A stretch of 64,000 nucleotides of DNA from Ciceribacter thiooxidans (GTDB lineage: Bacteria > Pseudomonadota > Alphaproteobacteria > Rhizobiales > Rhizobiaceae): contig NZ_CP059896.1 of assembly GCF_014126615.1 (NCBI RefSeq), positions 3,579,001-3,643,000 of the forward strand. The letters run 5' to 3'. A program made the position numbers and the translations under genes. A model generated the notes under the pieces. It had not been told where the DNA came from and did no database searches. It saw only the letters and a list, made by a program, of their open reading frames with translations. Shown here in pieces: positions 26,712-37,020 of the stretch (its first letter is position 1; each line of letters begins with the position of its first letter).

Positions 26712-28182
26712 CCATCCACCTCTCGTTTGCACAGGACGGATGAAGAATGCCATGCGGTTGACGGCTGTCGACGAGACTGGCGTCGCAACGGGGCTAAAAC
26801 GCGGGCAGGGCCTGGCGGAAGCGCGGGCGGTTTGTCCTGCTCTTGATGCCGTTATCGCCGATGAGGCTGCCGACCGTCGATTCCTGGAAGGAATTGCCGA
26901 CTGGTGCGATCGTTATACACCCTTGGTCGCCATCGAGGGCAGGGAGGGCCTCTTTCTCGACATCACCGGCTGTTCCCATCTTTTGGGCGGCGAAGAACTG
27001 TTGCTGAGAGATATTCTGAAGCGCCTGTTCGAGATGGGGCTTGATGCTCGTGGAGCGATTTCCTCAACGCCCGGGTTGTCCTGGGCGATGGCGCGCTTTG
27101 GCGGTAATGGCACTGTCTCCGAAGGGCATGCCAAATCTGTCCCGGCCTCCTTTCCGGTGGCCGCATGCCGGTTGCCGGAGGAGACGGTATTGGCGCTTCG
27201 AAAGATGGGGCTCAAGCGGGTCGGGGATCTGCTTGCTGCGCCACGGGCACCGCTTGTTCGTCGCTTCGGTCCCTTGCCATTGCTGCGGCTCGACCAGATG
27301 CTCGGCCGGGAAGATGAGCCGATCTCGCCACGTCGCCCGGTTGCGGATCTTTCCGTCGAGCGGTGTCTTGCCGAACCCCTTCAGTGCGAGGAAGTCATAC
27401 TTCAACTCGTCCAGCGGATGGCTGTGACGCTGAAATCGGAACTCGAGGCACGTTGTCAGGGTGGTCGCCGCTTCGAATTGCTTCTTTTCAGGGTCGATGG
27501 AAGAGTCTTCCGGATTGGTGTGGGCAGTTCTGTTCCTCTGCGCGATCCGACAGGCATCGCCGCCCTCTTTTCCGAACGCCTTGTCGCCCTGCATGACGAT
27601 CTGGATACTGGTTATGGTTTCGAGATCCTGCGGCTCAATGTGCTGCAGGCAGAGACCCTCCACCGCATGCAGTCGGATTTTACCGGCAGCGCTCCGGTCG
27701 AAACCGCATTGGCAACTTTTGTGGATCAGGCGGTCGCCCGTTTGGGCCCGGATTGTCTCATGCGGCCTGTCTTGCAGGAAAGCCACGTGCCGGAACGAGC
27801 ATCGCTTCTTCTGCCGGCCGCCGATCTTATGGAGATTGTCTCTCCGGGCGTGGAACAGAGGGAGACCGGGACGGGCAGGTCGACCAAGGCGAGGCGGCCG
27901 ATCCGGCTCCTGAAGGTTCCCGAAATCATCGAGGCGACGGCCGAGGCTCCGGAAGGGCCTCCCATGAGTTTCCGTTGGCGGCGATGTCTTCATCGGGTCC
28001 GACGCGCCGAAGGTCCGGAGAAGCTCGCCATGGAATGGTGGATCGATGGTGAAGAAGCGCCAGCGCGAAACTATTTCCAGGTGGAGGATGATGAAGGTCA
28101 TCGCTACTGGCTGTTTCGTGAGGGCGCTTATGTCTCGAATGCCGAGATGCCACGCTGGTTCATGCATGGAGTTTTTGCATGA
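26563..28182 (+). CDS. imuB: ImuB, Y-family polymerase-like protein
   Basis: 539 residues from ATG 26563 (GGAG 10 bases upstream). It has the Y-family DNA polymerase fold but not the catalytic acidic pattern of active enzymes; ImuB is known as a hub linking the beta clamp, ImuA and DnaE2. Family blocks are [49 protein letters not shown] and [25 protein letters not shown] (the helix-hairpin part). The C-terminus ends in the conserved [23 protein letters not shown] region. Its stop overlaps dnaE2 by 4 bases. Confidence 0.95.
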   Translation: MTVCFPLPPSSLFQQTTSRRILALFFPHLPTDRIARRYWGASWRSTGRPDHPPLVCTGRMKNAMRLTAVDETGVATGLKRGQGLAEARAVCPALDAVIADEAADRRFLEGIADWCDRYTPLVAIEGREGLFLDITGCSHLLGGEELLLRDILKRLFEMGLDARGAISSTPGLSWAMARFGGNGTVSEGHAKSVPASFPVAACRLPEETVLALRKMGLKRVGDLLAAPRAPLVRRFGPLPLLRLDQMLGREDEPISPRRPVADLSVERCLAEPLQCEEVILQLVQRMAVTLKSELEARCQGGRRFELLLFRVDGRVFRIGVGSSVPLRDPTGIAALFSERLVALHDDLDTGYGFEILRLNVLQAETLHRMQSDFTGSAPVETALATFVDQAVARLGPDCLMRPVLQESHVPERASLLLPAADLMEIVSPGVEQRETGTGRSTKARRPIRLLKVPEIIEATAEAPEGPPMSFRWRRCLHRVRRAEGPEKLAMEWWIDGEEAPARNYFQVEDDEGHRYWLFREGAYVSNAEMPRWFMHGVFA

Positions 28183-31100
28183 CGGCCACACCCGCTTTTT
28201 TCGAGATCGGCGCCCGAACGAATTTTTCCTTTCTGGAAGGGGCATCCCATCCGGAGGAATTGGTGGAAGCGGCCAGCCGGCTTTGCCTTCCCGGTCTCGG
28301 CGTTGCGGATCGAAACACTGTTGCCGGTGTGGTGCGCGTGCATGCCCAGGCCAAGGAAAGGGGCTTCCGGTTCCAGCCGGGTGCACGGCTTGTCTTCGCC
28401 GACGGTACACCCGATGTCCTCGCCTATCCGCAGAACCGCCACGGATGGGGAAATCTCTGCCGGTTGCTCAGTGCCGGTAATCTCAAGGGAGAAAAGGGCG
28501 TTTGCATTCTCCATGAGGAGGATCTGATCGAATGGGGAGAAGATTTGCTCATTGCGGTGATGCCGAAGACGGAGCATGCCACGGACGAGGGGGAGTTGCC
28601 CGGATTGCTTCGGCGATTGGTTTCCCGGTTTGGCAATCGGGCATTCTTGGCGCTTGTTCCACGTTATGACGGTCTCGATCGGTTCACCTTTGCCGTACTT
28701 GCGTCTATGGCCGAGACGGCAGGACTTGGCCTGATCGCCAGTAACGAACCGCTATATCATGAGGCGGCACGTCGTCCGCTCGCTGATATCGTCACCGCCA
28801 TCCGTACCCATGTTCCTATCGCCGAAGCCGGGTTCCATTTGGCCGCGAATGCGGAACGTCATCTGAAGACCGGGGCGGACATGGCCCAGATATTCAGGCA
28901 CTATCCGCAGGCAATCGCCAACACGCAGCTGTTCTTTAGCCGGCTCTCTTTTTCTCTGGACGAATTGCGCTACCAATATCCCGATGAGAGCCTGGCCGGT
29001 GAAACACCGTCTGAAACACTGGAAAGATTGGCACGCTTCGGTGCGGCAAGACGTTATCCCGAAGGGGTAACCGAAAAGGTATTGAAGCAGATCGACTATG
29101 AACTCACTCTCATTCGCGAGAGGCAGTACGAGCCCTACTTTCTGACGGTGCGCAACATCATCGAGTTTGCCCGGAGCGAAGGCATTCTCTGCCAAGGACG
29201 GGGCTCGGCGGCCAATTCCGTCGTCTGCTACTGCCTCGGCATTACCGAAGTCGATCCGGAGAGGACAACACTGCTCTTCGAGCGGTTCATCTCGACGGAA
29301 CGCGACGAGCCTCCGGATATCGACGTCGATTTCGAGCATGAGAAGCGGGAAATCGTCATCCAGCATATCTATGAACGCTACGGACGCGAGCATGCCGGAT
29401 TGGCGGCAGCGGTGAGTTGCTATCGTGCGCGCTCGGCAGGTCGCGAGGTCGCCAAAGCCTTCGGACTGTCCGAGGATGTGCAATCTGCACTCGCGAGCAC
29501 TGTCTGGGGATGGTCTGCCGCCGATCTTTCCGAGCGCGAGGCCAAGGCGGCGGGGCTGGACATGAGCAATCTGACGACGCAACGTGTTCTCACCTATGCT
29601 TCCAAACTCATCGGATTTCCGCGTCACCTGACCCAGCATGTGGGTGGCTTCGTCATCACGCGCGACAGGCTGGACGAGGTGGTCCCGATCATGAAAACGG
29701 CGATGGACGGCCGCTACATGGTCGAATGGGACAAGGATGATCTCGATGCGCTCGGCATCCTCAAGATCGATATTCTGGCGCTCGGCATGCTGACCTGCCT
29801 TGCCAGAGCCTTCAAGCTGCTGGAAAGCCATTACGGAAAACGTATTACACTCGCCGATCTGTGCCGGGACCATCGGCCGGCGGTTTACGACATGATTTGC
29901 CGTGCTGACACGATCGGCGTTTTCCAGATAGAGAGCCGGGCCCAGATGAGCATGCTGCCGCGCCTTAGGCCTCGGGATCTCTACGATCTGGTGATCGAGG
30001 TGGCGATCGTGAGGCCCGGCCCCATTCAGGGCAACATGGTGCATCCCTACCTGAAAAGACGGGAGGACGATCGAGCAGGTCGACCCATCAGCTATCCTCG
30101 TCCGGAATTGGAGCAGGTATTGAAACGAACGCTCGGCATCCCGCTCTTTCAGGAACAGGTCATGCAGATCGCCATCACCGCTGCAGGCTTCACGCCAGGT
30201 GAGGCAGACCGTCTCAGGCGGGCGATGGCGACGTTCAAAAGGACCGGAACAATCCATACCTTCCGGAAGAAGATGGTCGAGGGCATGGTGAACAATGGTT
30301 ACGATGCCGAGTTCGCCGAGAGTTGTTTCCGGCAGATCGAGGGGTTCGGCGAGTATGGCTTTCCGGAGAGCCATGCCGCATCCTTTGCCCTTCTGGTCTA
30401 TGCGTCCAGTTGGCTGAAGGCGTACTATCCGGATGTCTTCTGTGTCGCCACTCTCAATTCACAACCGATGGGATTCTACGCTCCGGCGCAACTGGTGCGG
30501 GATGCTCGGGAACACGGGGTCGTGGTGCGACCGGTCGATATCAACGAATCCGATTGGGACGCGACTTTGGTGGATGGTACTTTCGAACGAGATTGCATCC
30601 ATCCCCGACATGTTTCGATGCAAGACGTAATCCTGGCGCGAAAGGCGGTGCGGCTCGGATTCCGTCAGGTCAAGGGACTGACACGGAAGGATGTCGACCG
30701 GCTCCTTGCTTGTCGGGGCAACGGTTACGTTTCCATCCGAGATCTCTGGCTGCGGACCGGTCTTCCCCGTTCCGTCATCGAACGACTCGCGGATGCGGAT
30801 GTCTTTCGCTCGATCAAGCTCGATCGCCGGGCTGCCTTGTGGGCGGCAAAGGCCCTCGACGAAGGAGGCGCTGTTGAACATCTGCCGCTCTTTGCCGATC
30901 ACGGCGACCTTCAGATCGAACCTGAAACGCCACTTCCGCAAATGCGAGACAGCGAGCAGGTGGTCAACGACTATCGCTATCTCTCTCTGTCCCTGAAGGC
31001 GCATCCCGTCTCGTTTCTCCGCGAGCAGTTGGACGTGCTTCAAGTCCGTCGATGCCGAGATTTGGAGAGTGTTGAAAATGGACGGAAGACTACAATCGCC

Positions 31101-31484
31101 GGACTGGTACTGGTGCGCCAACGACCCGGTTCGGCGAACGGGATTATATTCATGACCATCGAGGACGAAACCGGAATTGCCAATATCATTGTATGGTCGA
31201 AGACCTTCGAACGTTTCCGACCGGTGGTCATGGGGGCCCGTTTTATAAAGGTCCAAGGACGACTACAGAAAGCCGACGGTGTCATTCACGTGGTTGCAGA
31301 GGAGATCGAGGACTGGTCGTCTGCTCTTGGCCTTCTGGTGAGTGATGACGGGTTGGACAATGCTAGCGCGGCTTCCCGTTCGGCTATCGAGCAAATGTTC
31401 AGGAAGTCCGAACATTCAAGAAGCATGCCCCCATCCGTCGGCTCAGCACGGGACGCCATGCCGAAAGGCCGAAATTTCCATTGA
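28179..31484 (+). CDS. dnaE2: error-prone DNA polymerase DnaE2
   Basis: 1101-residue C-family polymerase alpha subunit for translesion synthesis in the SOS mutasome. Order: PHP domain (about 1-280, beginning [21 protein letters not shown]), polymerase core with the catalytic acids in [14 protein letters not shown] (about 370-385), fingers with [15 protein letters not shown], the HhH region, and an OB-fold near 950-1030 ([13 protein letters not shown]). It starts at ATG 28179, overlapping imuB by ATGA. Length is normal for DnaE2. Regulated with imuAB by LexA. Confidence 0.97.
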   Translation: MTATPAFFEIGARTNFSFLEGASHPEELVEAASRLCLPGLGVADRNTVAGVVRVHAQAKERGFRFQPGARLVFADGTPDVLAYPQNRHGWGNLCRLLSAGNLKGEKGVCILHEEDLIEWGEDLLIAVMPKTEHATDEGELPGLLRRLVSRFGNRAFLALVPRYDGLDRFTFAVLASMAETAGLGLIASNEPLYHEAARRPLADIVTAIRTHVPIAEAGFHLAANAERHLKTGADMAQIFRHYPQAIANTQLFFSRLSFSLDELRYQYPDESLAGETPSETLERLARFGAARRYPEGVTEKVLKQIDYELTLIRERQYEPYFLTVRNIIEFARSEGILCQGRGSAANSVVCYCLGITEVDPERTTLLFERFISTERDEPPDIDVDFEHEKREIVIQHIYERYGREHAGLAAAVSCYRARSAGREVAKAFGLSEDVQSALASTVWGWSAADLSEREAKAAGLDMSNLTTQRVLTYASKLIGFPRHLTQHVGGFVITRDRLDEVVPIMKTAMDGRYMVEWDKDDLDALGILKIDILALGMLTCLARAFKLLESHYGKRITLADLCRDHRPAVYDMICRADTIGVFQIESRAQMSMLPRLRPRDLYDLVIEVAIVRPGPIQGNMVHPYLKRREDDRAGRPISYPRPELEQVLKRTLGIPLFQEQVMQIAITAAGFTPGEADRLRRAMATFKRTGTIHTFRKKMVEGMVNNGYDAEFAESCFRQIEGFGEYGFPESHAASFALLVYASSWLKAYYPDVFCVATLNSQPMGFYAPAQLVRDAREHGVVVRPVDINESDWDATLVDGTFERDCIHPRHVSMQDVILARKAVRLGFRQVKGLTRKDVDRLLACRGNGYVSIRDLWLRTGLPRSVIERLADADVFRSIKLDRRAALWAAKALDEGGAVEHLPLFADHGDLQIEPETPLPQMRDSEQVVNDYRYLSLSLKAHPVSFLREQLDVLQVRRCRDLESVENGRKTTIAGLVLVRQRPGSANGIIFMTIEDETGIANIIVWSKTFERFRPVVMGARFIKVQGRLQKADGVIHVVAEEIEDWSSALGLLVSDDGLDNASAASRSAIEQMFRKSEHSRSMPPSVGSARDAMPKGRNFH

Positions 31485-31520
31485 CTCACGTAGCGATTGT
31501 CGCACGTGGCCGAAATTTTC

Positions 31521-31543
31521 TTGACACTAAATCTCTTCTTTAG
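31521..31543 (+). promoter_or_regulatory. possible promoter with inverted repeat before bfd-bfr
   Basis: A perfect -35 hexamer TTGACA (31521-31526) is followed at once by CTAAA-N7-TTTAG (31527-31543), a small dyad positioned to occlude the promoter. It is not a clear Irr (ICE) or RirA (IRO) site, but iron control is expected for these genes. Evidence is weak. Confidence 0.35.
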
Positions 31544-31584
31544 CAAAAGGAAGGACGAGTACGAGTTCCCTGACAGGCCGCATC

Positions 31585-31896
31585 ATGCTTGTTTGCAGCT
31601 GCAACTACATCACTGACACAGAAATCAAGGACGTCATCAACCAGCTTCTCGATGAGGACTGCTGGCAGCTCATCGTGCCTGCAAAGGTTTATCACGCGAT
31701 AGCCAAGCGGGGCCGTTGCTGCGGCTGTTTTCCGACGGTTGTCGACCTGATTATCAGCACAACCGAAGAATATCATGCCCGTCGCCACTCGACACAAGCA
31801 GAGGTTGTTGATTTCATTACACGCCTGAAGACTTTCCACGAAGAAAGAAGGAGAGCGGACCTTGAAAGGCGACACAGGAGTCATCGAGCGGCTTAA
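31585..31896 (+). CDS. bfd: bacterioferritin-associated ferredoxin
   Basis: 103 residues with a [2Fe-2S] domain: [10 protein letters not shown] supplies Cys4 and Cys6, and RGRCCGCFP supplies Cys45 and Cys48 (Cys46 is extra), the CxC and CxxC arrangement of Bfd. It reduces the ferric core of bacterioferritin to release iron. It is longer than E. coli Bfd (64 residues) because of a basic C-terminal tail from about 65 to 103. The last 35 bases overlap the bfr start. Confidence 0.93.
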   Translation: MLVCSCNYITDTEIKDVINQLLDEDCWQLIVPAKVYHAIAKRGRCCGCFPTVVDLIISTTEEYHARRHSTQAEVVDFITRLKTFHEERRRADLERRHRSHRAA

Positions 31897-32347
31897 CGAG
31901 GCCCTCTTCCTCGAACTCGGTGCAGTCAATCAGTATTGGCTTCACTACCGTCTTCTCGAAGACTGGGGCTACACAAAGCTTGCGAAAAAGGAGCGCGCCG
32001 AATCCATCGAGGAAATGCATCATGCGGATAAGCTGGTTGCCCGCATCATTTTTCTCGAAGGTCATCCCAACCTCCAGTCGGTTGCGCCGTTACGGATCGG
32101 GCAAACCGTCAAGGAAGTCCTGGAGGCAGACCTTGCCGGTGAATATGACGCCCGCACTTCCTACAAAAAGTCTCGTGATATCTGTCATCAGGCCGGCGAT
32201 TACGTCACCATGGCGCTTTTCGAGGAGCTCCTTGCCGACGAAGAAGGCCACATTGACTTTCTCGAAACCCAGCTGGATCTCCTGAGCAAGCTCGGAGAGG
32301 AGCGCTACGGCCTCCTGAACTCGAATTCAGCCGACTCGGCGGAGTGA
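31862..32347 (+). CDS. bfr: bacterioferritin
   Basis: 161 residues, a 24-mer iron-storage protein. The ferroxidase ligands are visible: Glu18 (LFLELGAV), Glu51 and His54 ([10 protein letters not shown]), and Met52, the heme ligand. The N-terminal [20 protein letters not shown] is typical. It starts with TTG at 31862, inside the end of bfd, with GGAGAG upstream, so the two are translationally coupled: storage protein and its release ferredoxin. Confidence 0.97.
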   Translation: MKGDTGVIERLNEALFLELGAVNQYWLHYRLLEDWGYTKLAKKERAESIEEMHHADKLVARIIFLEGHPNLQSVAPLRIGQTVKEVLEADLAGEYDARTSYKKSRDICHQAGDYVTMALFEELLADEEGHIDFLETQLDLLSKLGEERYGLLNSNSADSAE

Positions 32348-32356
32348 CGCTGGCAA

Positions 32357-32378
32357 ACGCCCGCAAATATGCGGGCGT
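32357..32378 (-). terminator. terminator-like hairpin between bfr and rppH
   Basis: A perfect 9-bp stem (32357-32365 with 32370-32378) and 4-base loop lies between the convergent stops of bfr and rppH. Reading leftward it is followed by only TTT, so it is a weak intrinsic terminator for rppH or a shared 3' stabilising hairpin. Confidence 0.5.
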
Positions 32379-32383
32379 CATCC

Positions 32384-32911
32384 TCAGTCAGCCAGATGGC
32401 GAAATTCCGCGATCACCTGATCATAGACCGCCCGTTTGAAGGGAACGATCAGGTCCGGTAATTCTCGCATGGGTTTCCATGCCCAGGCATCGAATTCAGG
32501 ATGATGACCGCCGGGTGGCGGGTTGATGGCGATCTCATGCTCATCTCCCTCGAAGCGGAAGGCGAACCAACGCTGCGTCTGGCCCCGGTACTTTCCCCTG
32601 AGCGCCACGCCGATCAATTGTGGGGGGAGGTCGTAGTTGATCCAGCGACCTGCCTCTGCCAACAGAGACACGGATCTCATTCCGGTTTCTTCGTAAAGCT
32701 CCCGTACTGCGGCACTCAGAGCATCCTCGCCGTTGTCAATTCCACCCTGCGGCATCTGCCAAAGCTTCGGGGAACCGTCGAATTCCGAATTTTCCGCCGG
32801 AATGCGACGTCCGACCCATACGAGCCCCTCTCGGTTGAGAACCATGACCCCGACGCAAGGACGATAAGGCAGGTCTTCGCCTCGAACTGTCCGTTCATTC
32901 ATGTGAGGCAT
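32384..32911 (-). CDS. rppH: RNA pyrophosphohydrolase
   Basis: 175-residue Nudix hydrolase that removes pyrophosphate from the 5' end of mRNA and starts its decay. The Nudix box [22 protein letters not shown] is complete, preceded by [13 protein letters not shown] and WQMPQ. The start at ATG 32911 has AGGA 6 bases upstream. The upstream neighbour is the polysaccharide deacetylase gene, only 9 bases away, so cotranscription is likely. Confidence 0.95.
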   Translation of the reverse strand: MPHMNERTVRGEDLPYRPCVGVMVLNREGLVWVGRRIPAENSEFDGSPKLWQMPQGGIDNGEDALSAAVRELYEETGMRSVSLLAEAGRWINYDLPPQLIGVALRGKYRGQTQRWFAFRFEGDEHEIAINPPPGGHHPEFDAWAWKPMRELPDLIVPFKRAVYDQVIAEFRHLAD

Positions 32912-32920
32912 GTCGATCCT

Positions 32921-34108
32921 TCACGGCTGAGGGTTTTCCGCCAGCGCCGAGATCGCTACGATCTCGATGCCGCGACGTGATGCTTCTTCGCTCCACTGCC
33001 GAACGGCGTCAATCGTCTCGTCAAATGCCGAGCCGACACCGATGGCACTTCCCTTCCGCAGCGCGACGCGCTCCAGTTCATCCAGGCGGTGCAGAATCGC
33101 CTGCTGATCAAGTTGGCCGTCTATTTGGGTATCGGCGAAAGCCTGAGGCATTCCTATCGCCTTTGCTATCTGACCGCTAAGCGAGCGAGCGGATGATCCG
33201 TCATCGAAGAACAGTAAGCCACGCTTGCCGATATCGCGCATCACGGGTTCGAGCGCATTGGCGTCCGCAAGGAACCTGCCGCCCATATAGTTCATGATCC
33301 CCGTGTAGTTGGTGATGCTCGCCATCGCCTGGTGAAGATTGGCCATGTTGGTGTCCGGTTTGGCCGTGGTCAGAAGTGTGCCGGGTCCCGGATCGTTGCC
33401 CGGATAATCGAAGGGTTCAAGCGGCACCTGCAGCAGAATTTCGTGGCCGTCTCGCCGCGCCTCCTGCATCCACCGCTGGAGACTGTTGCCCGTGGCCGCA
33501 AATGCAAACGTAATTTCCCCCGGAAGCTCCCGAATGGCTCGCTGCGTGCCCGTTTGGCTCAGGCCCAGGCCCCCGACGACGATCGCGATCCGCGTACCTC
33601 TGGCTCCTGACCATGGCCGCGCATACTGATCAATTGGCCGCAGCCCGTCGGGTCCGACTGTCGGTAGCCGTCCTTGGGGACTGTCTTCAAGAAGGTGGTC
33701 GTTCGGCGTTCCTGCCATGCGCGGGTCCTGCCCGACGCGAGGCGTGTCGATCAGCAGCGGTCCGCTGTTACCGCGCGCCTTCGGGCTGTACTTTGTTACA
33801 ACCGTCCCATTGTCGGTCACCGTCCGCTCTACATTGGCGCCGGCCGCCGGTCGCGTTGCAGCCAATCCGGCGCCATCCGTCACCTGCCGGGTGATCTCGC
33901 CTGCTGCTTCTCGGCTGGGTGCCGCGGAAGACGTCAGATTGGGCGTAGAATCACGCAGCGGCAGCGGCGTCAGTGCGGAAAACAGAGACAGACCAAGAAC
34001 GATAGAGACGCCCGCGAAACTTCCGATTGCTCGCCAGGAAAAAGTCATCACCCTGCGGGGACGGCGCCGCTCACCCTGTCCCAGCGGCTTATGCAGGTCA
34101 GTCCCCAA
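32921..34108 (-). CDS. divergent polysaccharide deacetylase-family protein
   Basis: About 395 residues from TTG 34108, chosen because GGAAG sits just upstream and because the longer frame would translate the ctpA terminator hairpin. A transmembrane segment (about 25-45) anchors a periplasmic NodB-like domain of the divergent polysaccharide deacetylase family. The usual metal-binding DD of the first motif is absent: the strand reads IAIVVGGLGLSQTG. Later blocks EILLQVPLEPFDYPGNDPGPGTL and NYMGGRFLADANAL are retained. Substrate unknown; loss of the aspartates suggests a non-catalytic role. It follows ctpA and an EnvC-like gene, an envelope group. Confidence 0.88.
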   Translation of the reverse strand: MGTDLHKPLGQGERRRPRRVMTFSWRAIGSFAGVSIVLGLSLFSALTPLPLRDSTPNLTSSAAPSREAAGEITRQVTDGAGLAATRPAAGANVERTVTDNGTVVTKYSPKARGNSGPLLIDTPRVGQDPRMAGTPNDHLLEDSPQGRLPTVGPDGLRPIDQYARPWSGARGTRIAIVVGGLGLSQTGTQRAIRELPGEITFAFAATGNSLQRWMQEARRDGHEILLQVPLEPFDYPGNDPGPGTLLTTAKPDTNMANLHQAMASITNYTGIMNYMGGRFLADANALEPVMRDIGKRGLLFFDDGSSARSLSGQIAKAIGMPQAFADTQIDGQLDQQAILHRLDELERVALRKGSAIGVGSAFDETIDAVRQWSEEASRRGIEIVAISALAENPQP

Positions 34109-34134
34109 TGTCTTCTTCCGTCCCCTCACGCGGC

Positions 34135-34166
34135 AGAAAAACGGGCGCCGGAGTTCTCCGGCGCCC
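34135..34166 (-). terminator. ctpA terminator
   Basis: A perfect inverted repeat with a 10-bp stem and GTTC loop (34143-34152 with 34157-34166), followed leftward by TTTTT. It lies just past the ctpA stop and before the deacetylase gene start, so it partly uncouples the two. Confidence 0.88.
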
Positions 34167-34172
34167 ACTCAT

Positions 34173-35495
34173 TTACTTGGCAACGACTGCCTTTTCAGGA
34201 TCCGCCGGGAACGACGGGTCCGTCTTATTGCCGCGCAGCAGGTCCAGAGCATAGTTCAGCTGAACGTCGTCCTTTGCTTCCGGCGGCACATAGGCAAACG
34301 AACCGGAACCTTCGTCGGTCTCGTTCTGCCCCTGGATATGCCCAGGCAGAGCCGATTCACCTTCCGCCCGGACGCGACCCTTCAGATCTTCCGGCAGGGG
34401 CTGCTCTACCTTGATGTCGGGCTGGATGCCGGTGCCCTGTATCGACTTGCCTGACGGGGTGTAGTAGAGCGCAGTCGTCAGACGCAGTGCGCCTTTTTCG
34501 CCCATCGGAATGATCGTTTGCACGGAACCCTTGCCGAACGACCGGGTACCGAGGACCGTGGCACGCTTCAGATCCTGCAGCGCGCCTGCCACGATCTCCG
34601 AAGCCGATGCAGAGCCGCCGTTCACCAGTACGATGACCGGCTTGCCGTCGGTGAGGTCGCCTGCGCTGGCATTGAAGCGGCGCGTATCATCCGCGTTTCG
34701 GCTGCGCGTGGAGACCACTTCTCCCTTTTCGAGGAATGCGTCGGAGACGTAGATCGCCTGATCCAGAAGACCACCCGGATTCAGCCGAAGGTCCAGAACA
34801 TAGCCCTTCAGTTTGTCGGCCGGAACTTCCTTCTTGATCTTTGTGATCGCCGCTTCGAGGTCGTCATAGGTCTTCTCCGTAAAGGAGATCACCCGAAGAT
34901 AGCCGACGTCCCCTTCGACGCGCGACTTGACGGCCTTGACCGCGATAATCTCGCGCATAATGTTGAACTCGAGAGGCTTGTCAGCGCCCTTGCGCAAGAC
35001 CGTTAGCTTGATGGGTGTGTTGACCGCACCCCGCATCTTTTCGACGGCCTCTTCCAGCTTCAAACCGCGCACAGGTTCGCCGTTGATCTCGGAGATAAAA
35101 TCACCGGCCAGAATACCGGCACGTGCGCCCGGCGTGTCGTCGATCGGCGTGATGACCTTTACGAGCTCATCTTCCATGGTGACTTCGATACCGATGCCGC
35201 CGAATTCACCCTTGGTCTGGGTCTGCATATCGGCGGCATCCTTGGCATTCATGTAGCTCGAATGCGGATCAAGCGAGCTCAGCATGCCATTGATGGCGTT
35301 TTCGACCAGTTTTTCTTCGTCCGGCGGCGTGACGTATTGCGCGCGGACGCGCTCGAAAACGTCGCCGAAAATCGCCAGTTCCTTGTAGGTGGAAGACCCG
35401 GCGGCCTGCGCGGGAACACCGGCCGAGTAAATGACGCCCATCGCCGTCGCGCCCATCAACGCCCCGACGAGAAGAAGTGAAACCCTACGTACCAT
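34173..35495 (-). CDS. ctpA: carboxy-terminal processing protease (S41)
   Basis: 440 residues from ATG 35495 (AAGG 7 bases upstream). N-terminal signal or anchor (about 5-30), a PDZ domain (about 90-170, with GGIGIEVTMED) and the S41 peptidase domain. The catalytic serine is in NGGSASASEIVAG and the lysine in GTRSFGKGSVQT. CtpA trims the C-termini of periplasmic proteins, including peptidoglycan enzymes. Its start overlaps the stop of the EnvC-like gene by 11 bases, so the two are coupled. Confidence 0.95.
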   Translation of the reverse strand: MVRRVSLLLVGALMGATAMGVIYSAGVPAQAAGSSTYKELAIFGDVFERVRAQYVTPPDEEKLVENAINGMLSSLDPHSSYMNAKDAADMQTQTKGEFGGIGIEVTMEDELVKVITPIDDTPGARAGILAGDFISEINGEPVRGLKLEEAVEKMRGAVNTPIKLTVLRKGADKPLEFNIMREIIAVKAVKSRVEGDVGYLRVISFTEKTYDDLEAAITKIKKEVPADKLKGYVLDLRLNPGGLLDQAIYVSDAFLEKGEVVSTRSRNADDTRRFNASAGDLTDGKPVIVLVNGGSASASEIVAGALQDLKRATVLGTRSFGKGSVQTIIPMGEKGALRLTTALYYTPSGKSIQGTGIQPDIKVEQPLPEDLKGRVRAEGESALPGHIQGQNETDEGSGSFAYVPPEAKDDVQLNYALDLLRGNKTDPSFPADPEKAVVAK

Positions 35496-36870
35496 TCTGT
35501 GCCTTTCCAGAGTCCTGACCAGTCCACCAGGGACGGGAATCAACAGGTTTTCCGTCTTTCCTGAATTCAATGTAAAGCGTCGGGCGATCGGTTTCCAGCG
35601 TCAATGCCGTGGCGCTCGCCAGTCTCTTCTCGCCCATCGTTCCGATGGGCTCGCCGGAGAGGACGAACTTGCCTTGACTGGTACTGACCTCGTCCATCCC
35701 GGAGAGGACGACATGATAGCCGTCGCCCGTATTCAGAATGATCATCTGTCCGTAGCTTCGGAACTCGCCGGCAAACACGACCCAACCGTCGGACGGCGCC
35801 GTCACCAATGATCCCGGAGCCGCAGCAATTGTCACGCCCATTGCCGTGTGGCCGGTCCCATCCGGATCGCCGAAACGGCGGAGCATTTCCCCCGCTACCG
35901 GTAGCTCAAGTTTGCTCTTCAGTTCGGAGAACGGATATGCCGGGGCAATACGGTTTTTGTCGGGCAGGCTTTCAGCGAGCTCGCGCGCTTTTTGCCGCTG
36001 TTCCTCTGTTTGCAGACGACGACGTTCCTCCTCCTGCCTTGCCTTCTCGGCGGCCTCGCGGACAGACGTGATCTCGCCCTCGAGAGAGGTGATGAGCTGT
36101 TCGAGATTGGACGCCTTCTCTGCCAGTTGTTCGGAATGCTGGCGTTCCGTCGCAAGTTCGTCTGCGCGGGAGCGCGAGAGCCGTTCGTTTGCGTTCAGGA
36201 GAAGGTCCATCCGGCGCTCCTCCTCCTGTCGGCTCGCCATCGTCGTAACCAGCGCCTCCTTTTCTGCGCTGATCTTTTTCCTCAGATCTGCCAACTCCTG
36301 CAGATCCGTCGCCAGTTCCTCCGTTTCCTTGCGGATGCCGGGAACGACCGCGCCGAGGAGGATCGCGGTTCGTACCGAGGCAAGGGCATCCTCGGGACTG
36401 ACGAGCAGGGCAGGGGGCGGATTCCTTCCCATTCGTTGCAAAGCCGCCAATACCTCAGCCAGCACCGCGCGTCGCTCGCGGAACGAACGACGGATTTCGT
36501 CCTCCCGAACGCCGAACCCGGCGAGCTTCGCTTCGCTGTCGTTGATCTTTTTCTCCAGCTCCTTTCGGCGTTCCGCAGATTCGATCAACGCGGATCGCAA
36601 GTCCACTGCATCCTTCTTGAGCGCGGCGATGTCAGCCTCAAGTTCGGCAGCTTTCTCTTCCGAGAGATGGATGGTCCGGGAAAGGTCCTGGAGCTCCCGA
36701 CTGACTTCGTCCCGCTTCTGGCGCAAAGCAAGATCGGGCGCAGCTTCCGACGCATGATCGGCGGATGAAGCAGCGCCGCTCCCGACCGAATCCTGTGCGA
36801 GTGCGCGACCGCTACCGTGTGCCGGAAACAGACCGAGGACCAACGCGACGACACAGGCCGGAAGAAGCAT
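35485..36870 (-). CDS. EnvC-like murein hydrolase activator with degenerate LytM domain
   Basis: 461 residues from ATG 36870: a signal peptide (ending about GRALAQ), a long coiled coil (about 45-320, rich in Glu/Lys/Arg/Ala, for example EEKAAELEADIAALKK), and a C-terminal M23/LytM domain (about 340-455). The zinc-binding residues of active LytM enzymes are missing: the usual HxxxD site reads HTAMG and the HxH site is replaced around HVVLSGMDE. This matches EnvC-type activators, which bind and switch on amidases rather than cutting peptidoglycan. It lies immediately upstream of ctpA. Confidence 0.9.
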   Translation of the reverse strand: MLLPACVVALVLGLFPAHGSGRALAQDSVGSGAASSADHASEAAPDLALRQKRDEVSRELQDLSRTIHLSEEKAAELEADIAALKKDAVDLRSALIESAERRKELEKKINDSEAKLAGFGVREDEIRRSFRERRAVLAEVLAALQRMGRNPPPALLVSPEDALASVRTAILLGAVVPGIRKETEELATDLQELADLRKKISAEKEALVTTMASRQEEERRMDLLLNANERLSRSRADELATERQHSEQLAEKASNLEQLITSLEGEITSVREAAEKARQEEERRRLQTEEQRQKARELAESLPDKNRIAPAYPFSELKSKLELPVAGEMLRRFGDPDGTGHTAMGVTIAAAPGSLVTAPSDGWVVFAGEFRSYGQMIILNTGDGYHVVLSGMDEVSTSQGKFVLSGEPIGTMGEKRLASATALTLETDRPTLYIEFRKDGKPVDSRPWWTGQDSGKAQNGT

Positions 36871-37020
36871 GTGGTGGCTTCCGTCCGGACTTGTTGAGGC
36901 AGACTGTGTGCGGATTTCGTGCTGCAAGTCGCTTTCCCGATGTTGTCCGGAAAATAAGCTGATTTGCCCGGGCGCGCAAAGGCGCAACTACAATCGGACG
37001 TCACGTCCGCAGCCAGCGGC

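Noticed and set aside
28752..30374. 540-residue minus-strand ORF inside dnaE2
   Set aside because: Antisense shadow of conserved polymerase sequence with no domain of its own.
34109..34168. ATG-started longer form of the deacetylase-like protein
   Set aside because: The extra codons are a translation of the ctpA terminator hairpin, so the TTG at 34108 is preferred.
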